DNA from: Helicobacter bilis
Lineage (GTDB): Bacteria; Campylobacterota; Campylobacteria; Campylobacterales; Helicobacteraceae
Reading direction: 5' to 3'
Length of the DNA: 64,000 nucleotides
Assembly: GCF_001999985.1 (NCBI RefSeq)
Contig: NZ_CP019645.1
Location: 558,001 to 622,000, forward strand
Shown here: piece by piece, positions 17,301 to 26,416 of the stretch
Layout of the letters: every line of letters begins with the position of its first letter
Position numbering within the stretch: the stretch's first letter is position 1
Position numbers and translations under genes: made by a program
The notes under the pieces: model-generated
The model's database searches: none
What the model was told of the DNA's origin: nothing
What the model saw: only the letters and a program-made list of their open reading frames with translations

Positions 17301-19253
17301 TTATTCTTTAGGTAGTTTGCAAGTTGTTTTGCAAACTCCTAGTTGCTCTTGCTTTTCGTCTTCGCTAAATTCGCTGTAAAGCTTTTTACATTCTATATAG
17401 TATGCTGGATTAATTCTATTTGTAAGCCCTTTTTCTACATTATCTGTATCCCTTATTTCAAAGTGTAAATGCGGTGCTTTTGTGCCTTTTGCATTGCCTG
17501 ATGTCCCACTTAAGCCTAGAATCTGTCCTGCGACCACCTTATCTCCTTTTTTCACATGAACTTCTGATAAATGTGCATAGAAGAGATAATAAGATTTTGC
17601 CTCTTTATTGAATTTCTCTTGTTCTATTTCGCTATTCTTTTCATTAACACTCCCATTGTTATTATATGTAACATATTGCAATTGGTAGTTTATGAATGCT
17701 CGTCGTATTTTTAGAATCTCTAAGCTAGATTCTGTAACTTTTAGGGTAATGGTGTATCCATAACTAGAAGAATTTCCTATGCTTACCACCTCACAATCTA
17801 GTGGGGCATAAAGCTTTGTGCCAATCTTTGCAAATAAATCTATGCCTTGATGTTTTTTTGAACCCCTTTTAGTAAAATATCCAAACATAGCAGTTTCTAT
17901 TCTATCACTGTTCCCACTAAAACTAAACAATGTTACTCTAGGATTTACAATAGGATTATGCCAAGTAATGATTCTCCATTTAGGCTTCTTTAGCACTTCT
18001 TCTCCCTTTGCATTGATATTTCTATCTGTATCTAAAAAAGCAAAGACTATGATTTGTTTATTGCAGTGCTGCCAATCATAGTCTTTTAAATTAATCTCTA
18101 TATTTTTTCCTTTATAATCTTTTTGTCTTTTTTGAAAGAGTGTTATATCCTTAATCCTTACTTCCTCAAGGTTATACTCCTCTGTTTGTGCTATTTCTTT
18201 ATATCCCCAATAGGTTTGTTGTTTTTGTGCTTTAAAGCTTTCTTCACTCATAGAATCTGGCTTAGTGTAATTAGCAGTGAGTGCTACTCTGTGTTTTTTT
18301 ATTGTGGGAGTATTATTTGCTATTTGAATCTGAATCTCCCTGTGTAAATCGACAGATTGCAAATCTGTGCTAGAGAGAATATGGGCATATTCTACTAAAA
18401 GCTTTATTGAAAGTTTATCATCTTTGGCTTGATTGCTAAATCTCTGCAAGGAAGCTACAAAGCTATCGATTTCTTTAGCCAAATCAATCCCACCAGCATT
18501 GCCATATTTATCTCCCCCATGTAGATAGAAGCTATCTCTTTGTGTGGTGGATTCTAGTGTATTTGTGCAATCTTTATCAGTATAGATAGGGATATTATAT
18601 TTACCCCATTGCTTTTCACCTTCTTTAGTTCTTGAGAGAGAATACCAAGTATTATTGTATGTTCTTATGCCACTTTGTGTATTGTCTGTGCTTTTGTTTA
18701 TATCTATGTAGTAGATTCCTTCTGGTATTGCTCCTTTATCTTTTTCTTTTTGCCATCCTTTATCCAAACAAAAATAAGAAATAGCATTCTCTTTTTCTTT
18801 ATAACTTACAAAGTTTTCATATCCATATTGCTCTTTTAAGCTTTCTTTTTCTTTTATGCTTAAAGCATTTCCACTATAAGCCCTAAAATAATCTATCACT
18901 TTATTGCCATTATTTATATAGAGTTCTTTCCCATTGAAATATAGGCTAGGCTTAGATAAGAGATTAAGAGAGATTGTATTATTTGTATCATTGTAGCTAT
19001 TTGTAGTTCTCTCCATATTACTTTTCGCTTCTTTATAAAATCTTTCATCAAAAACTTCAAATCTAAATTTGTTAGCATTATTAGGAAGAGTAAAGATTGC
19101 TTCTCCGTTTTTAGAAATTTGTTCTTGCTGTTCATTCTTGGGTGTTGTGGAGTCTTTAACATGCAGCGGAATAAGTGTTATTTTTACGCCATTTACAGGA
19201 GTGAAAGCATCTTCAAGATATACTTTGACTTTTAATTGCTGTGTTTTTACCAT
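17301..19253 (-). CDS. T6SS peptidoglycan effector: L,D-transpeptidase-like domain plus M23 endopeptidase
   Basis: 650 aa, the first cargo gene behind the intact vgrG. It has the same plan as 10537-12495: Ig-like cap, IPEGIYYIDI strand, FYLHGG with His245, and NAGGIDL where Gly255 replaces the expected catalytic Cys. The linker VLKKPKWRIITWHNPIVNP and an M23 domain with HQGIDLFA, YAHLS and HLHFE follow. All zinc ligands are present, so peptide cross-link cutting is expected. The C-terminal half differs from the other copy in insertions around the M23 fold (FINYQLQYVTYNNNGS). A non-exported 218-aa protein follows. Confidence 0.8.
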   Translation of the reverse strand: MVKTQQLKVKVYLEDAFTPVNGVKITLIPLHVKDSTTPKNEQQEQISKNGEAIFTLPNNANKFRFEVFDERFYKEAKSNMERTTNSYNDTNNTISLNLLSKPSLYFNGKELYINNGNKVIDYFRAYSGNALSIKEKESLKEQYGYENFVSYKEKENAISYFCLDKGWQKEKDKGAIPEGIYYIDINKSTDNTQSGIRTYNNTWYSLSRTKEGEKQWGKYNIPIYTDKDCTNTLESTTQRDSFYLHGGDKYGNAGGIDLAKEIDSFVASLQRFSNQAKDDKLSIKLLVEYAHILSSTDLQSVDLHREIQIQIANNTPTIKKHRVALTANYTKPDSMSEESFKAQKQQTYWGYKEIAQTEEYNLEEVRIKDITLFQKRQKDYKGKNIEINLKDYDWQHCNKQIIVFAFLDTDRNINAKGEEVLKKPKWRIITWHNPIVNPRVTLFSFSGNSDRIETAMFGYFTKRGSKKHQGIDLFAKIGTKLYAPLDCEVVSIGNSSSYGYTITLKVTESSLEILKIRRAFINYQLQYVTYNNNGSVNEKNSEIEQEKFNKEAKSYYLFYAHLSEVHVKKGDKVVAGQILGLSGTSGNAKGTKAPHLHFEIRDTDNVEKGLTNRINPAYYIECKKLYSEFSEDEKQEQLGVCKTTCKLPKE

Positions 19254-19344
19254 CTATTGTCTCACTTCATTAGTTGTTCTTTATATTATATGAAATTTAT
19301 ATGAAATTATCCAAAGATTGTATTGCTTTTGTTGTCTTTATTTT

Positions 19345-22209
19345 TCACTCACTCTTAATCTCCCCACCTTTAACCACAAGCCCATTGGAATCTATTATGA
19401 CTTCAACTCCACCTGCTTTGATTATAACAGAGTCTCCTTTGGTTGTGATAGTAGATTCTCCTACTTGGTGTAGGATTTGGTTTTGTGCCTGATTATATAT
19501 ATCACTCTTAGCTATAGTATGAATAGCATCACTCAATAAGGTGCTATTAACTTCAGCATTTATAGATACAGATTGTGAGGTATGCACATGAATATTATTT
19601 TGAGATTTAATCAAGGTCTCACCTTGTGTATCGATTTGCAAATCTTTGTTAGTTTGTATATTATTGTAACCTTGCACAATTTGTGTTGCATTGTCATCAA
19701 TTGTTTCAATTTTATAGCGTTCAATATGTGTTTGAAATTTCCCCCCAACCTCTACCCTCTTATCCCCTCCTACATATTCACTACTATCATTAGCTACTCT
19801 TAGTGTATTACTTGCTCCTACATTTAGAGTATTACTTAATCCTACTATGGTATCTTTAGAGAGTGCTACATTGGTAAGATATTCTGCTCCAACTCTTACA
19901 TCTTTTAAGCCGAGTATTTCTTGTTTATGATATTTAGTAATAGATTCTGTGTAACTTCCCTTGACTTTAGAATCTTTATTGTTGTGTATGGTTTGAGAGA
20001 AATTATTGTTTATAGATTCTCTATAGTCTTTTTGTGCTCTTATATAGATTTCTTCATTATCTTTTATATTTGATAGGGTAAGTTCATTATAACCTTGTTC
20101 AATGATATTTGCTGTGTTTGAATGCTCTGTTTGTGATGAATCTGCTTGGTTTAGTGAATCTGATGAGTTTCTTATATTTGTTAAGTTTATTGTTCTACTT
20201 GATAAAGAAGTCTTATGGGAATCTAGGGGATTATGTATTAGGCTAGGATTAGTTGTATTATATAAACTTCCAGATATAAATGGCTTATCTATATCATTAT
20301 CTAAGAAAGAGATTATAACTTCATCTCCAATTCTTGGAGTATGATAGAAGCCAGAAGAGTTGCTTGCAATAGGAGAAGCTACTCTAAGGAATGGAGTGTA
20401 AGAGTATCTTTTGTTAGGGCTAGAATGTGTTTGTATAGTATTTGTGTTGGTGGTATCTTTATTGTGTTGTGTTTGGTTGGTTATTGTGATTATGTTTTCT
20501 TGATTAGTGTTTGTTTGATTTATGCTATTGTTATTGCTACTTACAATATTGCTACTATTGCTAGTAATTTGATTATTCTGTAAATCATTATTTTGTATAT
20601 TAGTGTGCATATTACTTTGTGAATCACTATCTTGTGCGTTATCTTTTTGGATTCTTTCTAAGAGGGCATTATCTCTTTTTTCTTGATTTGCATAGATATT
20701 CATTCTCACTTTTACTCGACCATATTCATCTGTATAGATTGTGTTGTGTTCTTGCAAAATCGTTTGATTTGCCCTCTCTTGTGTTGGTGCTCTTAGATAA
20801 CCTTCTCCTATTACAATACCTTGTGTATGCAATGGTGCTTTTGGTTTAGCTTTAGTATCTGGGACATAAAGCATATGAGAAGGCATAAGCTTTAAAGTGT
20901 TGCTATAAGATCGCATAAAGCCATTTTGATTTTTAGATGATGATGATATTATAGATTCATTGTCATGAGAGTTACTTATTGCTGTGTGAGCGACATCTCC
21001 TTGTGTTGTGCTGTATTGTGTTAAAAGTGCATTATCTATGAGTGTTTGTTCTATGGCCACAACAATAAACTCTTTATGTTTATTAAGCAGAGTGTTATCA
21101 TTATTTGCATATTTATATTTTTCATAATCTATTTGCAGAAAGTCTGCTAGACCTAAATGATAAATATTGCTTTGTGCCTTTAGGGTTGCATCAAGCATTT
21201 GTAATCTTTTTGCTTTGAGATGCAGTGGCTTTCTTGTATCAATAGATTGTGTAAAAGAAGAGCTGCTATCATAAGTATGTGTAAAAGAAGTCAATGTATT
21301 ATCTGGTTGCCCTGTTTCTTCATCTTGATATGTATAAATCTGAGAAGAAAATATATCAATTGGAGCATTTGCATCATGACTTGAATAAGTAAATAAATTG
21401 CTATGTAAGTTTTCTTCTTTAGAAAAGTTATGGATACATTCTTCTTGAAGTGTATTAGCAACTGCATGAGGATTGTAAGCAATATTTTTTGTAGGTTTTG
21501 TTGTCAAACTATCACAAAAATAAATAGTATTTGCATCTTCATAAAAGTAAATACCATGGTTATGAGCTACTCTAGTTATAAAATCTAGATCAGATTCATT
21601 ATATTGAGAAATAATTTCTTTCGTATTATATGTTTGAATGATTTGAGAAAAATCAAGAGTTTTTTCTAAGTATCCTTCATAAAATTTTAAGGTGTGTTTG
21701 ATAACTTCTATTGGTGTTATATCAGTATAGATTCTATAAGCAGTATTGAGTGATAAGCGAAGAAGCGGTGATTGCAATGTAAGGGTAAAATTATGTCTAT
21801 AGGTAAGTGTATTTGTGGTATTTTGTTGAAAAGAACCAAGGTATTGCAAATGCGTGATAATGCCTTTATAGGTTGTGGTTTGCATATTTGAGTAAGAACG
21901 ATCAAAATAAATTATCTTACTATCCTTATTGTGAGGGGAATGAGAAATATTGAGAGTGGCTAAACAATTAAGAAAGTCTTTTGGCTGCAAAGAGATATTT
22001 GAATTATGGGAATTTACTTCTAATAAAAGGTTTTTTTGCATAGATTCTATAAAACCATTGCATTCTATACTCAATGGAGTTTCTAGACTTTCTTTAATAG
22101 TTGCTTGAGTAAGTGTAAGATTGAGAGATGGTTTAGATTCTTTTGTGTCTTGACTAGAATAATGTTTTTTTAGATTTGAAAAGATGGAGAGTGAGAGATA
22201 AGATTGCAT
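19345..22209 (-). CDS. vgrG: VgrG spike protein
   Basis: 954 aa. The N-terminal part has the gp27-like fold (KGIITHLQYLG, HNFTLTLQSPLLRL, YNESDLDFITRVAHNHGIYFYED). Then come the gp5/OB-fold markers DEYGRVKVRMNIY and TPRIGDEVIISFLDND. About 85 residues rich in Asn, Gln, Thr and Ser are inserted between those two markers, which is unusual. The C-terminal third is the repetitive needle (GGDKRVEVGGKF, IQTNKDLQIDTQGETLIKSQ), ending KAGGVEVIID...KSE. VgrG trimers cap the Hcp tube and carry cargo. The gene follows hcp, and the M23 effector follows it by 92 bases. Confidence 0.95.
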   Translation of the reverse strand: MQSYLSLSIFSNLKKHYSSQDTKESKPSLNLTLTQATIKESLETPLSIECNGFIESMQKNLLLEVNSHNSNISLQPKDFLNCLATLNISHSPHNKDSKIIYFDRSYSNMQTTTYKGIITHLQYLGSFQQNTTNTLTYRHNFTLTLQSPLLRLSLNTAYRIYTDITPIEVIKHTLKFYEGYLEKTLDFSQIIQTYNTKEIISQYNESDLDFITRVAHNHGIYFYEDANTIYFCDSLTTKPTKNIAYNPHAVANTLQEECIHNFSKEENLHSNLFTYSSHDANAPIDIFSSQIYTYQDEETGQPDNTLTSFTHTYDSSSSFTQSIDTRKPLHLKAKRLQMLDATLKAQSNIYHLGLADFLQIDYEKYKYANNDNTLLNKHKEFIVVAIEQTLIDNALLTQYSTTQGDVAHTAISNSHDNESIISSSSKNQNGFMRSYSNTLKLMPSHMLYVPDTKAKPKAPLHTQGIVIGEGYLRAPTQERANQTILQEHNTIYTDEYGRVKVRMNIYANQEKRDNALLERIQKDNAQDSDSQSNMHTNIQNNDLQNNQITSNSSNIVSSNNNSINQTNTNQENIITITNQTQHNKDTTNTNTIQTHSSPNKRYSYTPFLRVASPIASNSSGFYHTPRIGDEVIISFLDNDIDKPFISGSLYNTTNPSLIHNPLDSHKTSLSSRTINLTNIRNSSDSLNQADSSQTEHSNTANIIEQGYNELTLSNIKDNEEIYIRAQKDYRESINNNFSQTIHNNKDSKVKGSYTESITKYHKQEILGLKDVRVGAEYLTNVALSKDTIVGLSNTLNVGASNTLRVANDSSEYVGGDKRVEVGGKFQTHIERYKIETIDDNATQIVQGYNNIQTNKDLQIDTQGETLIKSQNNIHVHTSQSVSINAEVNSTLLSDAIHTIAKSDIYNQAQNQILHQVGESTITTKGDSVIIKAGGVEVIIDSNGLVVKGGEIKSE

Positions 22210-22383
22210 AATAACCCTTTGGTAATTAAGAAGTAATATGATTGAAGAGCATAAGAAAAACTCTAATTTTATTTGCGAGATGAATTATTTTTTAAATAGT
22301 TTCGTTTTAATAATCCAGTGTAATGCTAATCCCATCTAATCCTAGAGGTTTGATAGAGAAATATTGGCTTGTGTCACTTACTT

Positions 22384-22893
22384 CTAAGCATTTCTCCAAT
22401 CATCGCTTCCACTCGTTCCAGCAACAACATGCTCCCAAATGATTTTTCTATAATTTAAAGAAACTTGAAAGAGCTCTGTCTTATCATTATTGTTTTTATC
22501 TTGCGCATTAGGCATAACAAGATTAATATCAGTAATAATAGCATCTTCAAGCTTTGTTGTAAAATAATGTTCGGCTCCACCACTCATTGATGTTCTAAAC
22601 CAATGCACCTCTACATTGTTCAATCTTTCGCCTTTTGTTAAAGCATTGTATAAAAGCGGCACCGCTTTATTTAAAGAGCAAGTGAAAACAAAAGGTTTAT
22701 GCACTCTTTGACCACTTGGTTGTCCACTTTGAGTATCTGTTGGAACTGTTACAATATGAGATATTTCTTGAGCCATTATCTCATCTTCATGTCCTGATTG
22801 ATATCTATTACCAATACTTGCTTCAGTAGAAGCTCCACTGGAAATGAGACCTTGAGTAACACCTTCTATCCTAATATAAGCTGGTTGTGCCAT
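22384..22893 (-). CDS. hcp: Hcp tube protein
   Basis: 169 aa; ATG 22893 is preferred over the ATG six bases upstream because AAAGG is better spaced. It has the usual Hcp layout: AQPAYIRIEGVTQGLISSG start, GHEDEIMAQEISHIV, SGQRVHKPFVFTCSLNKAVPLLYNAL, the VEVHWFRTS strand and a C-terminal VSLNYRKIIWEHV. Hcp hexamers stack to form the secreted tube and can hold small effectors. Gene order hcp-vgrG-cargo is typical. It opens the minus-strand operon. Confidence 0.95.
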   Translation of the reverse strand: MAQPAYIRIEGVTQGLISSGASTEASIGNRYQSGHEDEIMAQEISHIVTVPTDTQSGQPSGQRVHKPFVFTCSLNKAVPLLYNALTKGERLNNVEVHWFRTSMSGGAEHYFTTKLEDAIITDINLVMPNAQDKNNNDKTELFQVSLNYRKIIWEHVVAGTSGSDDWRNA

Positions 22894-22927
22894 ACGCATC
22901 CTTTGTTAAGGTTTTATAATTCTTGAT

Positions 22928-22933
22928 ATTATA
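22928..22933 (-). promoter_or_regulatory. Candidate -10 box of the hcp promoter
   Basis: TATAAT on the minus strand lies 35 bases upstream of the hcp start and is the only good candidate in the gap. T-rich DNA lies further upstream, as is common in Campylobacterota promoters. Confidence 0.4.
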
Positions 22934-23101
22934 ATAGGGTTTGGTCAATATGCAGAAAAATACCATAAAATTATAATACTTAAATTGAATCTTAATTTTC
23001 CATAGTTATTCTATTTCAAGTATTTATCTCCAAGACATCACCTACTACGCATTTACTATTTTTGTTAAACTTTTACCTATCCCCGATAATTATAACGATA
23101 A

Positions 23102-23361
23102 AGCATTATAAAATTAATTGAAAGATTAAGTCAAAAAAGAGAAGACAGAAAACAAAAAGAACTCTTGGAGAAAAAAGCAATAATTGACATAAAATTACAA
23201 ACCCACAGAATAAAGCAAGGTCAAATGGAAGTTTAGTAAAAGAAGTTATAATGAATATAAAAAGGTCATACAATGCAAGATCTCAAAAAAGGCTCTTGAG
23301 AATCTTAAATAAAAATGCCCAAACTAAAAAAGGCAAATATATTATATATCTCCATTTATAG
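23102..23361 (+). pseudogene. Decayed small ORFs of the integrative element
   Basis: Two short frames sit here. Bases 23102-23236 encode a startless, charged, helical 44-codon tail (ERLSQKREDRKQKELLEKK). Bases 23251-23361 encode a basic 36-residue peptide from ATG. Neither has a recognisable domain. The first looks like the end of a mobilisation or coiled-coil protein. The stretch from 22934 to 23101 has no convincing frame and holds only AT-rich promoter-like DNA. Confidence 0.35.
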
Positions 23362-23374
23362 AGATGAATAACAT

Positions 23375-23572
23375 GTGAGTAAATTTAACGGTAAAGTAAT
23401 TAAAAATTATCACGCTCATACTACTTTTAATAATCTATATCAAGAAACTAACAAAACTATTTTTAGAGAATTATCAAAAAGTGATTTAATGAAAATCCAA
23501 GATATTTTATCAGCAGAGCTTAGAATACAAATAGGGAAGAGAGGTGATAATGAAAAATATCGACACAAATAG
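23375..23572 (+). CDS. Small unidentified protein of the integrative element
   Basis: 65 aa from GTG 23375, without a strong ribosome-binding site. The peptide is compact and helical (IFRELSKSDLMKIQDILSAELRIQIGKRG). The surrounding frames are all broken, so this may be one of the few intact pieces of the element. Confidence 0.4.
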   Translation: MSKFNGKVIKNYHAHTTFNNLYQETNKTIFRELSKSDLMKIQDILSAELRIQIGKRGDNEKYRHK

Positions 23573-23772
23573 TAAAGAGAAAAGGTAGCACAAACTGCTA
23601 TGAAACATTTTAGCGAAATTCTACCAGAACTTGAAATAAAAGTAAAAAAGATTAGGAACAAAAATGAAAGAGGATAAAGGTTATCAAATGCCAAGCCAAA
23701 GAAATACAACAAAGTAAAGAATTTTTACAAAATTTATTGGGTGGAAAAACACAACTATTTCAAAGAATTTAA
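23550..23772 (+). pseudogene. Two frameshifted small ORFs
   Basis: MKNIDTNSKEK from ATG 23550 continues after a one-base shift as VAQTAMKHFSEILPELEIKVKK. A second frame starting MKEDK continues, after one extra G, as an EIQQSKEFLQNLLGGKTQLF ending at TAA 23770-23772. Both read as continuous proteins only if a single base is corrected, indicating decay. Confidence 0.4.
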
Positions 23773-23851
23773 TTAAAAAATATTTCAAAAGTATTTTTTT
23801 TGATATTGTGTATAATATTTGTGTATGTAAATTAATATACAAAAAAAGGAG

Positions 23852-23965
23852 TGGTATGCCATTTATACAACATGGGCTTTTTTTACATTGCTTTCAACAT
23901 CTTTGATGAGTTTTGTAGGGTGTGCTGATTTATTAAAATTCTCTCAAGATACACGAAAAAAGTGA
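23852..23965 (+). pseudogene. Remnant of a small lipoprotein gene (VirB7-like in size)
   Basis: A frame without a start reads YTTWAFFTLLSTSLMSFVGC, a lipoprotein signal with lipobox FVGC, then 12 more residues to TGA. AAGGAG and ATG 23856 lie just upstream but out of frame, so one base has probably been gained or lost. Its TGA overlaps the GTG of the next gene. Size and lipobox resemble VirB7-type conjugation lipoproteins; this is inference. Confidence 0.4.
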
Positions 23966-24381
23966 ATCATCCTATTCAAGCATTCACAAATAAGAATAAC
24001 AATCAAACAGATACTGAAGAAAATAGGCAAATAGATTGCAGTGAATTACCGAGCAAAATTATGACAAGAGAAATTATTACAAGGGATATAGACAGAGAAT
24101 CTTATCGGAGTCCAATATTAATAGAAATAGAAATAGAAATAGAAAAAAAGCAAAACGAGCACGATATAACATCCATGCTACCACCAATAGAAAATTTGTG
24201 CGAGTATTGCCCAAGCTCCCTATGGTTTATAACCAACCACAAGTTGCAATGCTTTTGCAACAAAATGCATTACCTAACATATTCAAAGAAAGATCAGAAA
24301 AACCCAATACAAATGTGCGATGGGCAGATATTGGGATTAATAGAGATTAATGAGATAAATACCGAAAATATAAAGGAATGA
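23962..24381 (+). CDS. Unidentified Cys-containing protein of the integrative element
   Basis: 139 aa from GTG 23962, coupled to the lipoprotein remnant by a GTGA overlap. The middle holds a hexameric DNA repeat encoding alternating Ile-Glu. The C-terminal half has a cysteine pattern CEYCPSS ... CFCNKMH ... MC that could bind zinc. It ends two bases before the Fic gene, so both were probably one operon. Family not recognised. Confidence 0.4.
   Translation: MNHPIQAFTNKNNNQTDTEENRQIDCSELPSKIMTREIITRDIDRESYRSPILIEIEIEIEKKQNEHDITSMLPPIENLCEYCPSSLWFITNHKLQCFCNKMHYLTYSKKDQKNPIQMCDGQILGLIEINEINTENIKE
24121..24144 (+). repeat. Tandem hexamer (ATAGAA)x4
   Basis: Four perfect copies of ATAGAA inside the reading frame at 23962-24381, encoding an Ile-Glu run. 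A change in copy number would keep the frame, so it would vary length and not switch the gene off. Confidence 0.8.
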
Positions 24382-24382
24382 A

Positions 24383-25090
24383 ATGTTTGCATTAAGTCAA
24401 CTATCTGTATTAGAGCGAGAGAGGCTTTTTAAAACACTGCGTATAAACATTACTCATCATAGTAATGCTATTGAAGGACTGACACTAAGCTTTGGAGAAA
24501 CAAAAACATTACTTGAAAGTGGTAAGACGGCAAATAATAAGCCTCTTGATGAGCAACTTGTTGTTTTAGGGTTTGCAAATGCTTATGATGTAATTATAAG
24601 AGAGGCAAGTGATAAGAGTAGGATTCTAGAATCTTCATTTATTAAGGATATTCATTATCTTATTTTTGAAAATGCTTTTAAGGTTATGCCGCATTTAGTT
24701 GCTAAACCTATTGGTGCATTTAGGACAAATCAGGCAAAGATTATAGGTTTGCAAGTAAAATTAACACTGCCTCACCTTATTGCCCAAGAATTAGAGAATT
24801 TGCTTTTTTTATATCCTAGTAATGCTTTAAGTTTAGAACAAATTGCCTATTTTCATATAAGTTTTGAAAAAGTCCATCCATTCTCTGATGGTAATGGGAG
24901 GACAGGTAGACTTATTATGACATATCAAGCCATTCAAAATGATTTTATTCCTCCGCTTATTATAAACGAGCAACGAAAAGCATATTTGGAACTTTTAGAA
25001 CAATGTCAAATGCAAAATGATATTACCGCCTTTACACTATTTTTGCAAGAATGCCAAGCACAGAGTTTAGCATTAATTTCTAGTAAATAA
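24383..25090 (+). CDS. fic: Fic-domain protein, class II
   Basis: 235 aa. The Fic core motif HPFSDGNGRTGR lies at about residue 165 and matches the active-site consensus HxFx(D/E)GNGRxxR, so nucleotidyl (usually AMP) transfer to target hydroxyls is expected. At residues 27-32, SNAIEG fits the (S/T)xxxE(G/N) inhibitory helix on the N-terminal side, which keeps class II Fic proteins switched off. The frame is complete, unlike its neighbours. Fic genes occur on several mobile elements as toxins or modulators; no antitoxin is visible here. Confidence 0.85.
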   Translation: MFALSQLSVLERERLFKTLRINITHHSNAIEGLTLSFGETKTLLESGKTANNKPLDEQLVVLGFANAYDVIIREASDKSRILESSFIKDIHYLIFENAFKVMPHLVAKPIGAFRTNQAKIIGLQVKLTLPHLIAQELENLLFLYPSNALSLEQIAYFHISFEKVHPFSDGNGRTGRLIMTYQAIQNDFIPPLIINEQRKAYLELLEQCQMQNDITAFTLFLQECQAQSLALISSK

Positions 25091-25262
25091 AACTACATGT
25101 ATAATACATAAAATATACTTTTATTATACATATATAATATTGTATATAGACTATTTATAACTATATTATATATGTGTATTATAGTGTTATATTTATTTTT
25201 TATATTGATATTAACTATTTAATATTATTACATTAAGTAAATAATATAAATAGGATTAGTGC
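25091..25262. other. Very AT-rich segment upstream of parA
   Basis: 172 bases, nearly all A and T, with alternating TATA-type runs and no open frame. Such DNA before a parA gene may hold a promoter or partition site. I can see no clear iterated box. Confidence 0.35.
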
Positions 25263-25976
25263 ATGATTATTTCGATTGTAAATGAAAAAGGCGGGAGCGG
25301 TAAAACAACCCTAGCAGTTAATCTTGCTGCACGACTTGCAGAAGATGGAGATAATGTTTTATTAGTGGATGCAGATCCACAAAAATCAACTGAAGTGTTT
25401 TCAGATATGAGAGGTCAAGCTAACTTAGAGCCACTTTTTTCTAGTGTTTCAAAAACTGGTATAAGTCTAGGCGATGAGATTAAGCGTATGCGTAGCCATT
25501 TTGATAGCATTATAGTGGATACAGGTGGAAGAGATTCTAAGGAGATGAGAAAGGCAATATTGGTATCAGACATTATCATTATCCCCACAATTCCATCACA
25601 ATATGATGTCAATGTGCTAGATCATATGTTAGAACTTTATGCTGAAGCAAAGGATTTAAACCCTAAGCTACTCTCGCTTATTTTGGTTAATCGTGTTTCA
25701 CCTAATCCATTTCTTACAAAAGAACTGAGAAATCTTAAAGATTATATTCATGTTACAAAACAAGAAATGTGCTTAGAAGATGTAAAAGTCTGAGATTCTG
25801 TTATCTATGAAAGACAGGCTTATCGTAAGGCAGTTATTGAGGGCAAGAGTATAAAAGAGTATTGTGATAATTCTGATAAAGCTTTAATAGATTTTGAGGC
25901 ATTCTATCAAGAATTACTTACAAACGCAAAAAATATTTTATGTAATATGTATGTAAATTACATTAATATTACTTAG
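25263..25976 (+). pseudogene. parA: ParA-type partition ATPase with an in-frame TGA
   Basis: The frame opens with the deviant Walker A motif ([19 protein letters not shown]) and VDADPQKS, typical of small ParA/Soj ATPases that move or stabilise DNA. At 25791-25793 a TGA interrupts an otherwise continuous frame: the text resumes immediately as DSVIYERQAYRKAVIEGKSIKEY and ends at TAG 25974-25976. A one-base change would restore a 237-residue protein. The truncated 176-aa form keeps the nucleotide site but lacks the C-terminal helices. The AT-rich stretch at 25977-26061 holds no gene. Confidence 0.8.
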
Positions 25977-26109
25977 TTATTTAATGTTTAATATATTTAG
26001 ATTATATTTATAATATATGTATTATATTAATATAGTATAATGTTGTATAAAATGATAAAGAATGACTCCAAAGAGCAATTGTTTATCATTTATGAATAAG
26101 GAGAATTAT

Positions 26110-26331
26110 ATGGGATTTAAAAAACTAAGCGAACAAGGCAATACTGAGGAAAGTTTTATTAATAGTGCTCGTGGTGAAACAAGCACAAACATCGTTTTAA
26201 AAAAGGCAAAAAAGAACAAACCCTTTACAATCAATTTTACAGAAGATGAATTAAATGAAATACGCCTTGAAGCACAAAAGTTAAAAATGAATGTATCGCA
26301 ATATATGCGATTTAAAATTTTTAATACCTAA
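26110..26331 (+). CDS. Small ribbon-helix-helix-like protein
   Basis: ATG 26110 is chosen for its AAGGAG site. The 73-aa product ends with a strand-helix-helix segment (KPFTINFTEDELNEIRLEAQKLKMNVSQYMRFKIF) that fits CopG/Arc-type DNA-binding folds. It sits directly behind parA, where plasmids and integrative elements often encode the partition partner or its regulator. It seems intact. Confidence 0.55.
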   Translation: MGFKKLSEQGNTEESFINSARGETSTNIVLKKAKKNKPFTINFTEDELNEIRLEAQKLKMNVSQYMRFKIFNT

Positions 26332-26416
26332 TAAATTTAAGTATTGCATTGTATCAAATATTAAAATTCTTACCTTTTTATTTTATAGTTCTTGTCATTA
26401 AACATAAGGAAAGACG

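Noticed and set aside
20102-20583. Plus-strand open frames opposite vgrG
   Set aside because: Antisense to the low-complexity VgrG insertion; composition is explained by the repeat-rich minus-strand code.
23440-23712. Minus-strand open frame in the decayed element
   Set aside because: It covers several small plus-strand frames with ribosome sites and has no start signal or domain.
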